DNA from: Paraburkholderia lacunae
Lineage (GTDB): Bacteria; Pseudomonadota; Gammaproteobacteria; Burkholderiales; Burkholderiaceae
Assembly: GCF_003353175.1 (NCBI RefSeq)
Contig: NZ_QHKS01000002.1
Location: forward strand, 310,001-374,000
Length of the DNA: 64,000 nucleotides
Direction: 5' to 3'
Made by a program: the position numbers and the translations under genes. Positions 25,715 to 34,903 of this stretch are shown here, piece by piece. Position 1 is the first letter of the stretch. Each line of letters opens with the position of its first letter. The notes under the pieces are model-generated. The model saw only the letters and a program-made list of their open reading frames with translations. It was not told the DNA's origin and did not search any database.

Positions 25715-28279
25715 ATGAGCCATTCCGAAGGCCATATTGTTTTGCTCGCGCCGATGACCGGTCCGGTCGTGCCGCTGGCGAACGTACCCGACCCTGTGTT
25801 CTCGGGCGGGATGTTCGGCGACGGCATCGGTGTCGATCCGCTCGAGGGCCGACTCGTCGCACCCTGCGACGGCACCGTCACCCATCTCGCGCGCACCGGT
25901 CACGCTGTGACGTTGGCCACCGCCGAAGGCGCGGAGATTTTGCTGCACATCGGTATCGATACGGTCGAGCTGAACGGCAAGGGTTTTGCGCCGATGGTCG
26001 CGCAAGGCGCTCACGTGCGCGCCGGCGACGTGCTGATCGAATTCGATCAGGACCAGGTCGCGCTGAATGCACCGAGTCTCGTGTCGGTGATCGCGATTGC
26101 CAATTCGGAGGCGTTCGAGATTGTCGAGCGCGTCGAAGGCGGCATGCTCAAAGCAGGCGAAACGCCGCTGCTGGTGCTGCGCGCTCGCGCCGGTGCGGCG
26201 GCGGAAGCGTCGCGCGAGGCGAGTGCGACCAACGTGACCGAGGAAGCCCGTCAGCAAGTCACGCTGGTTCACGCAGGCGGCCTGCATGCGCGGCCCGCGG
26301 CGCGCGCGCGGGAAGCTGCGTGCGGCTTCGACGCGCGTGTCGAAGTGCGCTATGAAGGGCGCAAGGCGCCGATCGAAAGCGTGGTCGGCTTGCTCGGCCT
26401 CGGTGCAGGCGAAGGTTCGACCGTCGAGCTGCTCGGCGTTGGCCCGCAAGCGGCCGAGGCTGTCGAAGCAATCGCTCGCGAACTGACGCGTGAAGCGCAA
26501 GGGGAAGTCGAAGAAAAACCCGCGCGCCAAAGCTCGCCGGCGCCGCAACCGGTCGCGCGCGCGGTGGGCGAACCGCTCGCGCCGAATACGCTCGCGGGCG
26601 TGTGCGCGGCGCCGGGCGTCGCGCTCGGCAGGCTGGTGCGTTGGGACGACGCGGATATCGATCCGCCGGAAAAAGCGAACGGCACATCGGCGGCCGAAAG
26701 CCGTCTGCTCGACAAGGCGATCGCCGCCGTCGATGCTGACCTGGACACCACCGTACGCGACGCATCGCAACGCGGCGCGGTCGGCGAAGCGGGTATTTTC
26801 GCGGTGCATCGCGTGCTGCTCGAGGACCCCACCTTGCTCGACGCCGCACGCGATCTGATCAGCCTCGGCAAGAGCGCCGGTTTTGCATGGCGCGAAGCGA
26901 TCCGCGCACAGATCGGCATCCTGACGAAAATCGAAGACGCGTTGCTCGCCGAGCGTGCCGCCGATCTGCGCGACATCGAAAAGCGGGTTCTGCGTGCGCT
27001 GGGCTATACGAACGCCGCGGCGCGCACGTTGCCGGAGGAAGCCGTCCTGGCGGCGGAAGAATTCACGCCGTCGGATCTGTCGTCGCTGGATCGCTCGCGC
27101 GTCACCGCGCTGGTGATGGCGCGCGGCGGTGCGACTTCGCACGCGGCGATTCTCGCGCGCCAGGCGGGCATCCCCGCGCTGGTTGCAGTCGGCGATGCGT
27201 TGCACGCGATTCCCGCGGGCACGCAAGTGGTGGTGAACGCCACCCATGGCCGCCTGGAATTCGCACCGACCGAACTCGACGTCGAACGTGCGCGTCTGGA
27301 GCGAACCCGTCTCGCCGGCATGCGTGAAGCGAACCGCCGCACTTCGCAACAGGCCGCCGTCACTGCCGACGGCCGCGCGATCGAAGTCGCCGCCAACATC
27401 GCCACACTCGACGACGCGAAAACCGCAGTCGACAACGGCGCCGATGCCGTCGGCCTGCTGCGCACCGAACTGCTGTTCATCCACCGCGCGCAGGCGCCGA
27501 CTACCGACGAACATCGTCAGAGTTACCAGGCAATCGTCGACGCTTTGAATGGCCGCACCGCGATCATCCGCACGCTCGACGTCGGCGCGGACAAGGAAGT
27601 CGATTACCTGACGCTGCCGCCCGAACCGAATCCGGCACTCGGCCTGCGCGGCATTCGCCTCGCGCAAGTGCGTCCGGACCTGCTCGACGACCAGCTGCGC
27701 GGTCTGCTGTCGGTCAAGCCGTTCGGCGTCGTGCGCATCCTGCTGCCGATGGTGACCGATGTCGGCGAGCTTATCCGTCTGCGCAAACGCATCGACGACT
27801 TCGCTCGCGAATTGGGCCGTACCGAGCCGATCGAAGTCGGCGTGATGATCGAAGTACCGTCGGCGGCCTTGCTCGCCGATCAACTCTCGCAATACGCGGA
27901 CTTCCTGTCGATCGGCACCAACGATCTGACGCAATACACGCTCGCCATGGATCGCTGCCAGGCCGATCTCGCCGCGCAGGCCGACGGCTTGCATCCGGCG
28001 GTGCTGCGGTTGATCGCGGCAACCGTGCAGGGTGCCGGCAAGCATGGCAAATGGGTCGGCGTCTGCGGCGCGCTGGCGGGCGATCCGCTTGCGATGCCGC
28101 TGCTGGTCGGCCTCGGCGTGACCGAGCTGTCGGTGGATCCGGTGTCGGTGCCGGGCATCAAGGCGCGGGTGCGCAATCTCGATTATCAGCTGTGCCGTCA
28201 ACGCGCGCAGGATGCGCTGGCGCTCGAGTCGGCACAGGCGGTAAGAGCAGTGAGCCGCGAAACCTGGCCGCTGGACTGA
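25715..28279 (+). CDS. Fused PTS protein IIA(Glc-like)-HPr-Enzyme I
   Basis: 854 residues from ATG 25715 (AGGAG upstream; ATG 25688 is an alternative). IIA domain about 1-150 with phospho-His78 (LLHIGIDTVELNG). HPr domain about 180-265 with phospho-His191 (GGLHARPAA) and a serine in APIESVVGLL at the HPr-kinase site. Enzyme I about 290-850 with phospho-His476 (GGATSHAAILAR), SIGTNDLTQYTLAMDR and CGALAGDP. It can thus take phosphate from PEP all the way to the EIIB of the next gene. Forms one operon with nagA and nagE. Confidence 0.93.
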   Translation: MSHSEGHIVLLAPMTGPVVPLANVPDPVFSGGMFGDGIGVDPLEGRLVAPCDGTVTHLARTGHAVTLATAEGAEILLHIGIDTVELNGKGFAPMVAQGAHVRAGDVLIEFDQDQVALNAPSLVSVIAIANSEAFEIVERVEGGMLKAGETPLLVLRARAGAAAEASREASATNVTEEARQQVTLVHAGGLHARPAARAREAACGFDARVEVRYEGRKAPIESVVGLLGLGAGEGSTVELLGVGPQAAEAVEAIARELTREAQGEVEEKPARQSSPAPQPVARAVGEPLAPNTLAGVCAAPGVALGRLVRWDDADIDPPEKANGTSAAESRLLDKAIAAVDADLDTTVRDASQRGAVGEAGIFAVHRVLLEDPTLLDAARDLISLGKSAGFAWREAIRAQIGILTKIEDALLAERAADLRDIEKRVLRALGYTNAAARTLPEEAVLAAEEFTPSDLSSLDRSRVTALVMARGGATSHAAILARQAGIPALVAVGDALHAIPAGTQVVVNATHGRLEFAPTELDVERARLERTRLAGMREANRRTSQQAAVTADGRAIEVAANIATLDDAKTAVDNGADAVGLLRTELLFIHRAQAPTTDEHRQSYQAIVDALNGRTAIIRTLDVGADKEVDYLTLPPEPNPALGLRGIRLAQVRPDLLDDQLRGLLSVKPFGVVRILLPMVTDVGELIRLRKRIDDFARELGRTEPIEVGVMIEVPSAALLADQLSQYADFLSIGTNDLTQYTLAMDRCQADLAAQADGLHPAVLRLIAATVQGAGKHGKWVGVCGALAGDPLAMPLLVGLGVTELSVDPVSVPGIKARVRNLDYQLCRQRAQDALALESAQAVRAVSRETWPLD

Positions 28280-28364
28280 ACCCCACACGGTTCGCGACCA
28301 GCTTCGCTCAATCATCACGTACAGCTACAAAACTCAACGACGAGACAAAGGATTGGAGGTATCG

Positions 28365-30146
28365 ATGGATGGGAATCCGTTTCTGAAGGTGCAGCGCCTT
28401 GGACGCGCGCTGATGCTGCCGATCGCGGTGCTGCCGGTTGCCGGCCTGCTGCTGCGGCTGGGCCAGCCCGATGTGTTCAACATCAAGATGATCGCCGACG
28501 CCGGCGGGGCGATCTTCGACAACCTGCCGCTCCTGTTCGCGATCGGCGTCGCTGTCGGTTTCGCGAAGGATAACAACGGCGTGGCGGCGCTCGCGGGCGC
28601 GATCGGTTACCTGATCGAAATCGCGGTGATGAAGGACATCAACGACAAGCTCAACATGGGCGTGTTGTCCGGGATCGTGGCAGGTATCGTCGCGGGTCTG
28701 CTGTACAACCGGTACAAGGACATCAAGCTGCCGGACTACCTCGCATTCTTCGGAGGGAAACGCTTCGTGCCGATTGTCACCGGCGTCGCGTGTCTGGCGC
28801 TAGGCATCGTGCTCGGCTATGTCTGGCAGCCTGTGCAGACCGCCATCGACCTCGCCGGACACTGGCTGACCACGGCGGGCGCGATCGGTGCATTCGTGTT
28901 CGGCGTGCTGAACCGCTTGCTGCTCGTCACGGGTCTGCACCACATCCTGAATTCGCTGACGTGGTTCGTGTTCGGCACGTTCACGCCGCCGGGCGGCGCC
29001 GCTGTGACGGGCGACCTGCATCGCTTCTTCGCCGGCGACCCGAGCGCGGGCACGTTCATGACGGGCTTCTTCCCGGTCATGATGTTCGGCCTGCCGGCCG
29101 CGTGTCTGGCGATGTTCCATGAAGCACCGAAGGAGCGCCGCGCGGTGGTCGGCGGCCTGCTGTTCTCGATGGCCCTCACCTCGTTCCTGACGGGCGTGAC
29201 CGAGCCGATCGAATTCAGCTTCATGTTCCTCGCGCCGGTGCTGTATGTGTTCCACGCGTTGCTGACCGGTCTGTCGCTCGCGATCTGCTCGGCACTCGGG
29301 ATTCACCTCGGTTTCACGTTCTCCGCGGGCGCGATCGACTACGTGCTGAACTACGGCCTGTCGAGCAAAGGCTGGTGGGCGATTCCGCTCGGCCTCGTGT
29401 ATGCGGTGGCGTACTACGGTCTGTTCCGCTTCTTCATCCGCAAATTCAACATGGCGACACCGGGCCGCGAACCCGCCGCCGCCGATGAACAAGTTGAGTC
29501 GTTCACGGCCGGCGGTTATGTCGCGCCGGCTGCCGCTGCGGCCGTGCCGCGCGCGCAGCGTTATATCGCCGCGCTGGGCGGCGCGTCGAACCTGTCGCTG
29601 GTGGACGCCTGCACGACGCGGCTGCGTCTGTCGGTGGTCGATTCGGACAAGGTCTCGGAAAGCGATCTGAAGACGATCGGTGCGCGCGGTGTGCTCAAGC
29701 GCGGCTCGACCAATGTGCAGGTGATCATTGGGCCGGAAGCGGACATCATCGCCGACGAGATTCGCACCGTGATCGCGCAAGGCGGCGCTGAGCCCGTGAA
29801 GCCGGGTGCCGCTGTTGCGCCTGCTGCACCGGCTGCCTCGGCGGCGCCCGCGACGGCGGCAACGAGCGCTCAAGGCGGTCCGCTCGACCCCGATCCGCTG
29901 CATTGGCTCGCCGTGTTCGGCGGCGCGGGCAACGTGGTGTCGCTGGACGCCGTGGCGGCCACGCGTCTGCGTGTCGTGGTGCGCGATCCGTCGGCGGTTG
30001 ATCGTCAGCGTCTCGCTAAGCTCGATACCGCATGGGTCTCGGCGGATACCTTCCACGTCGTCGTCGGCGACGCTGCGCAGCGCTACGCCGCACAACTGGC
30101 AACGCGTCTGCCGGCGGCTGTTCGCACGACTCCTCTGCCGGCGTGA
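28365..30146 (+). CDS. nagE: PTS N-acetylglucosamine permease EIICB with second EIIB-like domain
   Basis: 593 residues from ATG 28365, five bases after GGAGG. The EIIC membrane domain (about 1-370; LPIAVLPVAGLLLRLG, TGLHHILNSLTWF, TEPIEFSFMF) carries the sugar. EIIB domain 1 (about 395-470) has the phospho-cysteine Cys416 in DACTTRLRL. After an Ala/Pro linker a second EIIB-like domain (about 510-585) has DAVAATRLRV, with Ala531 in place of cysteine. It imports and phosphorylates GlcNAc using the fused IIA upstream. The second domain cannot accept phosphate in the normal way. Confidence 0.93.
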   Translation: MDGNPFLKVQRLGRALMLPIAVLPVAGLLLRLGQPDVFNIKMIADAGGAIFDNLPLLFAIGVAVGFAKDNNGVAALAGAIGYLIEIAVMKDINDKLNMGVLSGIVAGIVAGLLYNRYKDIKLPDYLAFFGGKRFVPIVTGVACLALGIVLGYVWQPVQTAIDLAGHWLTTAGAIGAFVFGVLNRLLLVTGLHHILNSLTWFVFGTFTPPGGAAVTGDLHRFFAGDPSAGTFMTGFFPVMMFGLPAACLAMFHEAPKERRAVVGGLLFSMALTSFLTGVTEPIEFSFMFLAPVLYVFHALLTGLSLAICSALGIHLGFTFSAGAIDYVLNYGLSSKGWWAIPLGLVYAVAYYGLFRFFIRKFNMATPGREPAAADEQVESFTAGGYVAPAAAAAVPRAQRYIAALGGASNLSLVDACTTRLRLSVVDSDKVSESDLKTIGARGVLKRGSTNVQVIIGPEADIIADEIRTVIAQGGAEPVKPGAAVAPAAPAASAAPATAATSAQGGPLDPDPLHWLAVFGGAGNVVSLDAVAATRLRVVVRDPSAVDRQRLAKLDTAWVSADTFHVVVGDAAQRYAAQLATRLPAAVRTTPLPA

Positions 30147-30189
30147 TACAGGTGATGGAGCGCACTGCGTCGCTTCATCGCAAGTCATG

Positions 30190-30236
30190 CGGCAATAAAA
30201 AGCGCGGCAATAAAAAAGCGCGGCAATAAAAAAGCG
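30190..30236. repeat. Three tandem 15-16-bp repeats
   Basis: Three head-to-tail copies of CGGCAATAAAAAGCG (the second and third have one extra A) at 30190-30204, 30205-30220 and 30221-30236, between the nagE stop and the terminator hairpin. The last copy supplies the A-run of the terminator. Confidence 0.9.
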
Positions 30237-30264
30237 GCACCTTCGAAGCAAGGTGCCGCTTTGC
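30225..30264. terminator. Bidirectional terminator between nagE and cydX
   Basis: 13-bp perfect arms (30231-30243 and 30250-30262) with a 6-nt loop. On the minus strand a T-run follows directly (30225-30233), making a good terminator for the cyd operon; for nagE the T-run is short. Confidence 0.85.
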
Positions 30265-30308
30265 GTTGACCGGCAGTGTCGACGGCGGCGTAGCCGTCAC
30301 AGGATGCA

Positions 30309-30425
30309 TCAACGCGTCTTATGCTTGCCCGCTTCCAATGGCCGGCGCGATTCGAGCCACATCACGTTGACGACGCCAAACGCCAACGCCACGCCAATGC
30401 CGAGAATCCAACTGAAATACCACAT
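30309..30425 (-). CDS. cydX: Cytochrome bd oxidase small subunit CydX
   Basis: 38-residue protein read from the sequence by hand. It starts MWYFSWILGIGVALAFG and has VMWLE after the helix, the CydX/YbgT signature. The ATG at 30425 is preceded by AGGAG with a 6-nt gap, and the gene lies 27 bp downstream of cydB. CydX stabilises the haem centres of bd-I oxidases as a single-pass subunit. The charged tail ends KHKTR. Confidence 0.92.
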   Translation of the reverse strand: MWYFSWILGIGVALAFGVVNVMWLESRRPLEAGKHKTR

Positions 30426-30452
30426 CACAAACTCCTGTTAATCGTTTCCGGA

Positions 30453-31589
30453 TCAATACATCGAATGGTGATTTTCTTCGAGCGCCGCGGCGGTCACCTT
30501 GCCGCGCATCACGCGGTACACCCAGCTCGTATAGATCAGGATGAGCGGAAGGAAGATGATTACGGCGATCAGCATGATCTTCAACGTCATCTGACTCGAG
30601 GTCGAATCCCACACCGTCAGGCTGCTGCGGCCGTCGAGCGAGGAGGGCATGATGAACGGGAACATCGAGAAGCCAGCCGTCAGAATCACGCCGATGATCA
30701 TCAGCGAGGTCGACAGGAAGGCGCTCTTTTCGAAGTGCGAGCGCGCCAGCAGCAATGCCAGCACGCCGCCCACCACACCGGCTACGGGTGCGCTCATCAT
30801 CCACGGATAGGTCGCGTAGTTGGTGAGCCACAAGCCCGGTGCGCCGAGCACGTTCTTCAGGAGCGGATTGGCGACGGTGTCGAGCGGCGCGGCGTCGACG
30901 ATCTGGTAGCCGCCGATCATCGTCGCGACCAGTGCGCCGGCAAGCAGAAACAGCACGACGCCGACCAGTGAGGCGATCCGCAGCGCCCGGGAGGCGCGCT
31001 GCGCGACGATGCCGTCCGCCTTCATCTTCACGAATGCTGCGCCGTGGGCGGCCAGCATCGACACGCTGACGAGCCCGCACAACACCGCAAATGGATTGAG
31101 CAGCGCGAAGAAGCTGCCGTGGTACGTGACGCGCAGATCGGTGTCGAACGAGAACGGCACGCCTTGCAGCAGGTTGCCGAACGCGACGCCGAACACCAGC
31201 GCCGGCACGAAGCCGCCGACGAACAGCGCCCAGTCCCATGCGCTGCGCCAGCGCGGGTCTTCGCGTTTGCTACGGTAGTCGAAGCCGACCGGCCGGAAGA
31301 ACAGCGAGAACAGCACCAGCAGCATCGCAAAGTAAAAGCCGGAGAACGATGCGGCGTACACCAGCGGCCACGCGGCGAACATCGCGCCGCCCGCCGTGAT
31401 GAACCACACCTGATTGCCTTCCCACGTCGCGCCGACCGTGTTCACGACGATGCGCCGCTCGGCGTCGGTCTTGCCGATGAACGGCAGCAGAATCGCCGCG
31501 CCCATGTCGAAGCCGTCGGTGAGCGCGAAGCCGATCAGCAGTACGCCGATCAGCGCCCACCAGATCAGTTTGAGGGTTGCGTAATCCAT
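30453..31589 (-). CDS. cydB: Cytochrome bd ubiquinol oxidase subunit II
   Basis: 378 residues, about eight membrane helices. Starts [18 protein letters not shown] and has [15 protein letters not shown] and [18 protein letters not shown], conserved in CydB. Partner of CydA in the high-affinity quinol oxidase. Lies 37 bp after cydA and before cydX on the minus strand. Confidence 0.96.
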   Translation of the reverse strand: MDYATLKLIWWALIGVLLIGFALTDGFDMGAAILLPFIGKTDAERRIVVNTVGATWEGNQVWFITAGGAMFAAWPLVYAASFSGFYFAMLLVLFSLFFRPVGFDYRSKREDPRWRSAWDWALFVGGFVPALVFGVAFGNLLQGVPFSFDTDLRVTYHGSFFALLNPFAVLCGLVSVSMLAAHGAAFVKMKADGIVAQRASRALRIASLVGVVLFLLAGALVATMIGGYQIVDAAPLDTVANPLLKNVLGAPGLWLTNYATYPWMMSAPVAGVVGGVLALLLARSHFEKSAFLSTSLMIIGVILTAGFSMFPFIMPSSLDGRSSLTVWDSTSSQMTLKIMLIAVIIFLPLILIYTSWVYRVMRGKVTAAALEENHHSMY

Positions 31590-31626
31590 GATGATGATTT
31601 TTCCCTTAAGACGGCGTGGCGGCGAT

Positions 31627-33219
31627 TCATGCGGCCGTGTTGGACGGCAGCGGCTGATTCAGCGGCTGTTGTTCGTGGTGATAGCGGCCCGTATGCAGCG
31701 ACGAGGGCCCGAGCCGCGCGTACTTGAACATCAGCATGATTTCGATGATGAACAGCACCGTGTAGAACACCACGAAGCCGGCGATACTCAGATACAGGTC
31801 GGTCGGCGTCAGGCTCGACGCGGACAGCGCGGTCGGCAGAATGCCGGCGATGGTCCATGGTTGACGGCCCACCTCCGCGACGATCCAGCCGAATTCAGCC
31901 GCGAGCCACGGCAACGGAATGGCCCACACGGCCCAGCGCAGGAACCAGCGGCGCTTTTCCAGCAGCAGCGAGCGCTGCGCGCAGAACCAGAACGCCAGCA
32001 CGAAGGTCGCGAGGAACAGGATGCCGAGGCCGACCATCAGTCGGAACGAGAAGAACACGGGTGCCACCGGCGGGATCGTCTTCCTGGCGGCTTGGGCGAT
32101 CTGATCAGGCGTTGCATCGGTGACGTTCGCGGTGAACTGCTTGAGCATCAGGCCGTAGCCGAGGTCCTTTTTGTGCGCGTCGAAGGCGGCTTTCGCTTCG
32201 TCGGTGGCGTCGCCTTGCTTCAGCTTCTGGAGCGCAGCGTAAGCCAGCATGCCGTTCTTGATGCGCACCTCGCTGCGCGCCATCAAATCTTTCAGGCCGA
32301 GCACCGGTTCGTCGATCGAACGCGTTGCGATGATGCCGAGCGCGTACGGCATCCGGATGGCGTAGTCGGTGCGCTCTTCCTTCTGGTTCGGAATGCCGAA
32401 GATCGTGAACGGTGCGGGTGCGGGCGCCGTTTCCCACTCGGATTCGATCGCCGCCAGCTTCACTTGCTGAACTTCGCCGGTACGGTAGCCGGACTCGTCG
32501 CCGAGCACGATCACGCACAGCGTCGACGCCAGGCCGAAACCCGCGGCGATCGCGAACGAGCGCAACGCGAATTCGGTATCGCGGCGCTTGAGCAGATACC
32601 ACGACGACACGCCGAGCACGAACATCGACGCCGTCACATAACCGGCCGATACGGTGTGCACGAACTTGACCTGCGCGACCGGATTGAAGAGCACGGAAAA
32701 GATGCTGTCGAGTTCCATGCGCATCGTCTGGTAGTTGAATTCCGCGCCGACGGGATTGTTCATCCAGCCGTTGGCCACCAGAATCCACAGTGCGGACAGG
32801 TTCGAACCGAGCGCGACGAGGAATGTGACGATCAGGTGCTGCACTTTCGAGAGCCGGTTCCAGCCGAAGAAGAACAGCCCGACGAAGGTCGACTCGAGGA
32901 AGAACGCCATCAGGCCTTCCACTGCGAGCGGCACGCCAAATATGTCGCCGACGTAATGTGAGTAGTACGACCAGTTCGTGCCGAACTGAAATTCCAGCGT
33001 AAGACCGGTCGTGACACCCATCGCAAAGTTGATGCCGAACAGCTTGCCCCAGAACTGCGTCATGTCCTTGTAGATCTGCTTGCCGGTCATCACGTGGACC
33101 GACTCCATGATGACGAGCAGCCAGGACAGGCCGAGCGTGAGCGGCACGAAGAGAAAGTGATAAAGCGCCGTAATGGCGAACTGGAGGCGCGACAGTTCTA
33201 CGACTTCGCTAACGGGCAT
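31627..33219 (-). CDS. cydA: Cytochrome bd ubiquinol oxidase subunit I
   Basis: 530 residues from ATG 33219 (AAGGTG six bases upstream), about nine helices. It binds the three haems; [21 protein letters not shown] contains the family's His ligand and [13 protein letters not shown] is conserved. The quinol loop is long (residues about 240-390), and with CydX present this suggests the bd-I class rather than the cyanide-insensitive type. The 5' end overlaps cydP by 11 bp, indicating coupling. Oxidises ubiquinol and reduces O2 at low oxygen. Confidence 0.95.
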   Translation of the reverse strand: MPVSEVVELSRLQFAITALYHFLFVPLTLGLSWLLVIMESVHVMTGKQIYKDMTQFWGKLFGINFAMGVTTGLTLEFQFGTNWSYYSHYVGDIFGVPLAVEGLMAFFLESTFVGLFFFGWNRLSKVQHLIVTFLVALGSNLSALWILVANGWMNNPVGAEFNYQTMRMELDSIFSVLFNPVAQVKFVHTVSAGYVTASMFVLGVSSWYLLKRRDTEFALRSFAIAAGFGLASTLCVIVLGDESGYRTGEVQQVKLAAIESEWETAPAPAPFTIFGIPNQKEERTDYAIRMPYALGIIATRSIDEPVLGLKDLMARSEVRIKNGMLAYAALQKLKQGDATDEAKAAFDAHKKDLGYGLMLKQFTANVTDATPDQIAQAARKTIPPVAPVFFSFRLMVGLGILFLATFVLAFWFCAQRSLLLEKRRWFLRWAVWAIPLPWLAAEFGWIVAEVGRQPWTIAGILPTALSASSLTPTDLYLSIAGFVVFYTVLFIIEIMLMFKYARLGPSSLHTGRYHHEQQPLNQPLPSNTAA

Positions 33220-33469
33220 GTGGATCACCTTGGGACGGATGCGAGACAGGCACGGACAGCAATGCCTGCGCGACTTGCTCGGGCGGCAGCGACATATGCT
33301 CCGCCTGCGGATGATTGAAGAACGTGTATTTGAGCGCCATCAGCAGTGCGAACTTGATGGCGAGGACGATGGCGATGTCCCGCGCCAGGGTTGGACCGCG
33401 CACCCAGGCGGCGAGGCGCTTGCGTAAGCCTGGCCGGTGAGCGTTATTGCGATTGAGGGCTATGGTCAT
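33209..33469 (-). CDS. cydP: Cytochrome oxidase small subunit CydP
   Basis: 86 residues. A basic N-terminus, one membrane helix (IAIVLAIKFALLMALKYTFF), then NHPQAEHMSLPPEQVAQALL. Its place overlapping the start of cydA, and the FALLMALKY...FF pattern, fit CydP, a small accessory subunit named for beta-proteobacterial bd oxidases. First gene of the cydPABX operon. Confidence 0.83.
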   Translation of the reverse strand: MTIALNRNNAHRPGLRKRLAAWVRGPTLARDIAIVLAIKFALLMALKYTFFNHPQAEHMSLPPEQVAQALLSVPVSHPSQGDPHAR

Positions 33470-33730
33470 GATCGGTCGAAGGCAACTTCACGCCGATGAG
33501 TCCGGCTGGAACCAGGCCGCAGTGCGGTCCGGCGAGTGCATCCCGATTCTAGGAGCAGTGACCTTGTGCGCGTGAGTTCAGGCTGCGGCATTGGGTCGCG
33601 AAGCTTGCCTCCTTCGGAGAGTATTGCAACGTGACTTGCGATACGTCAAGAAATGCGCACCGGCCGAGCGCGTTCCTGATTGAGGGCGACACTGGTGCGG
33701 CGAGGCGCGAGCGCGTCGACGCCCGGATAG
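33470..33730. other. Upstream region of cydP, no gene seen
   Basis: About 260 bp between the cydP start and the rpoH terminator. A spurious antisense reading frame is present, but no credible gene. A weak FNR/ANR-like dyad (33636-33649) has three mismatches to the consensus, too poor to call. The cyd promoter must be here but I cannot place it. Confidence 0.5.
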
Positions 33731-33763
33731 AAAAAAGCCCTGCCATCTTGCGAGGGCAGGGCT
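33731..33763 (-). terminator. Intrinsic terminator of rpoH
   Basis: GCCCTGCC/GGCAGGGC stem (from 33737 to 33761) with a run of A at 33731-33736, read as a T-run on the minus strand. It lies 53 bp downstream of the rpoH stop. Confidence 0.88.
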
Positions 33764-33815
33764 CAGTGACCTAATAGTGCGCCGGGCAAGCCGGCGCTCT
33801 GGATCTCGTCAGACG

Positions 33816-34751
33816 TTACGAATACTCCGCCAGCGCGCTGCGCATTTTCTTCATGGCGCTCGCCTCGATCTGGCGAATACGTTCGGCCGACACACCAAAT
33901 TCGTCGGCCAGTTCGTGCAGCGTCGAGCCACCCGAGCCGTCGTCTTCCACATGCAGCCAGCGTGCCTCGATGATGCGGCGGCTACGGGCGTCCAGCGATT
34001 CGAGCGCGCTGGCGATGCCGTCGCTTTGCAGCTTGTCGCGCTGACGCGAAGCCAGCACGGCGGTCGGCTCGCTATGCGAGTCGGCCAGATAGGCGATCGG
34101 CGCGTACGACTCTTCACCGTCTTCGACCTGACCTTCCAGTGCGATATCGCCGCCGGAGAGCCGCGTTTCCATCTCGGCCACTTCTTCACGCTTCACGTTC
34201 AACTCGTTGGCGAGACCTTCGATCTCATCCGGGGTGAACGCGCCCAAGCCCTGCTTGTGGCTGCGCAAGTTGAAGAACAGCTTGCGCTGCGCTTTGGTGG
34301 TGGCGACCTTCACCATGCGCCAGTTGCGCAGAATGTATTCGTGGATCTCGGCCTTGATCCAGTGCATCGCGTACGACACGAGGCGCACGTTCTGCTCCGG
34401 GTCGAAGCGCTTCACGGCCTTCATCAGGCCGATATTGCCTTCCTGGATCAGGTCGGCGTGCGGCAGGCCATAACCGAGATAGTTGCGCGCGATCGATACG
34501 ACCAGCCGCAGGTGCGACAGGACGAGACGGCGCGCGGACTCGAGATTGTCCTGCTCGCGAAATTCGGTGGCGAACTGGCGTTCTTCCGCCGGCGTCAGCA
34601 TCGGAATCCGATTGACGGCCTGGATGTAGGCGTCGATATTGCCCAGTTGGCCGGGCAGCAGCGAGGAATGCGAGAGCGCCAGTGCACCTGCCGAAGCGGC
34701 CTTAGCCGACAACGGGCTCAGAGTATTCGGAAGGGTCATTGCATGGCTCAC
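33816..34751 (-). CDS. rpoH: RNA polymerase heat-shock factor sigma-32
   Basis: 311 residues from GTG 34751, which has AAGGAG eight bases upstream. Region 2 contains the DLIQEGNIGLMKAVKRFDPE and YAMHWIKAEI motifs, then NWRMVKVATTKAQRKLFFNL, the RpoH box. Region 4 ends with DEFGVSAERIRQIEASAMKKMR. It directs RNA polymerase to heat-shock promoters. A perfect CIRCE operator lies 60 bp upstream, so HrcA repression is likely. Single-gene unit with its own terminator. Confidence 0.96.
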   Translation of the reverse strand: MSHAMTLPNTLSPLSAKAASAGALALSHSSLLPGQLGNIDAYIQAVNRIPMLTPAEERQFATEFREQDNLESARRLVLSHLRLVVSIARNYLGYGLPHADLIQEGNIGLMKAVKRFDPEQNVRLVSYAMHWIKAEIHEYILRNWRMVKVATTKAQRKLFFNLRSHKQGLGAFTPDEIEGLANELNVKREEVAEMETRLSGGDIALEGQVEDGEESYAPIAYLADSHSEPTAVLASRQRDKLQSDGIASALESLDARSRRIIEARWLHVEDDGSGGSTLHELADEFGVSAERIRQIEASAMKKMRSALAEYS

Positions 34752-34811
34752 GTAGGAAACTCCTTTGGAATCAGACAAAAGCGTGGTCAGAGATCGACTC
34801 CAGCGTTGGAT

Positions 34812-34840
34812 GTTAGCACTCTGATTTCCCGAGTGCTAAC
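34812..34840 (-). promoter_or_regulatory. CIRCE operator (HrcA site) upstream of rpoH
   Basis: Inverted repeat TTAGCACTC (34813-34821), 9-nt spacer, GAGTGCTAA (34831-34839); one further base pair extends each arm. This is an exact match to the CIRCE consensus bound by the heat-shock repressor HrcA. It lies 60 bp before the rpoH start codon and about 275 bp from the divergent pagL gene, so rpoH is the likely target. Confidence 0.95.
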
Positions 34841-34877
34841 ACTTAGAGGGCGTAGGGTCATCTGAGTTCCGTCTTTC

Positions 34878-34903
34878 GCTATTGAAATTTAGGTTTCAAT
34901 AGC
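34878..34903. repeat. Palindrome with 10-bp arms upstream of rpoH
   Basis: GCTATTGAAA and its exact complement TTTCAATAGC are separated by TTTAGG. It contains two TTGAAA hexamers in opposite directions. It could be an operator, a divergent promoter element or a hairpin; no family match is known to me. Confidence 0.85.

Noticed and set aside
24941..28318. Long open frame (1125 codons) on the minus strand opposite the IIA-HPr-EI gene
   Set aside because: It is antisense to a gene with clear catalytic motifs; long shadow frames are expected at high GC. Its translation is low-complexity and rich in Arg, Gln and His.
33636..33649. FNR/ANR-like site TTGCGATACGTCAA upstream of cydP
   Set aside because: Three mismatches to TTGAT-N4-ATCAA; too weak without a search of other sites.
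33549..33746. 65-codon minus frame between cydP and rpoH
   Set aside because: Overlaps the rpoH terminator, has no ribosome-binding site and no domain.
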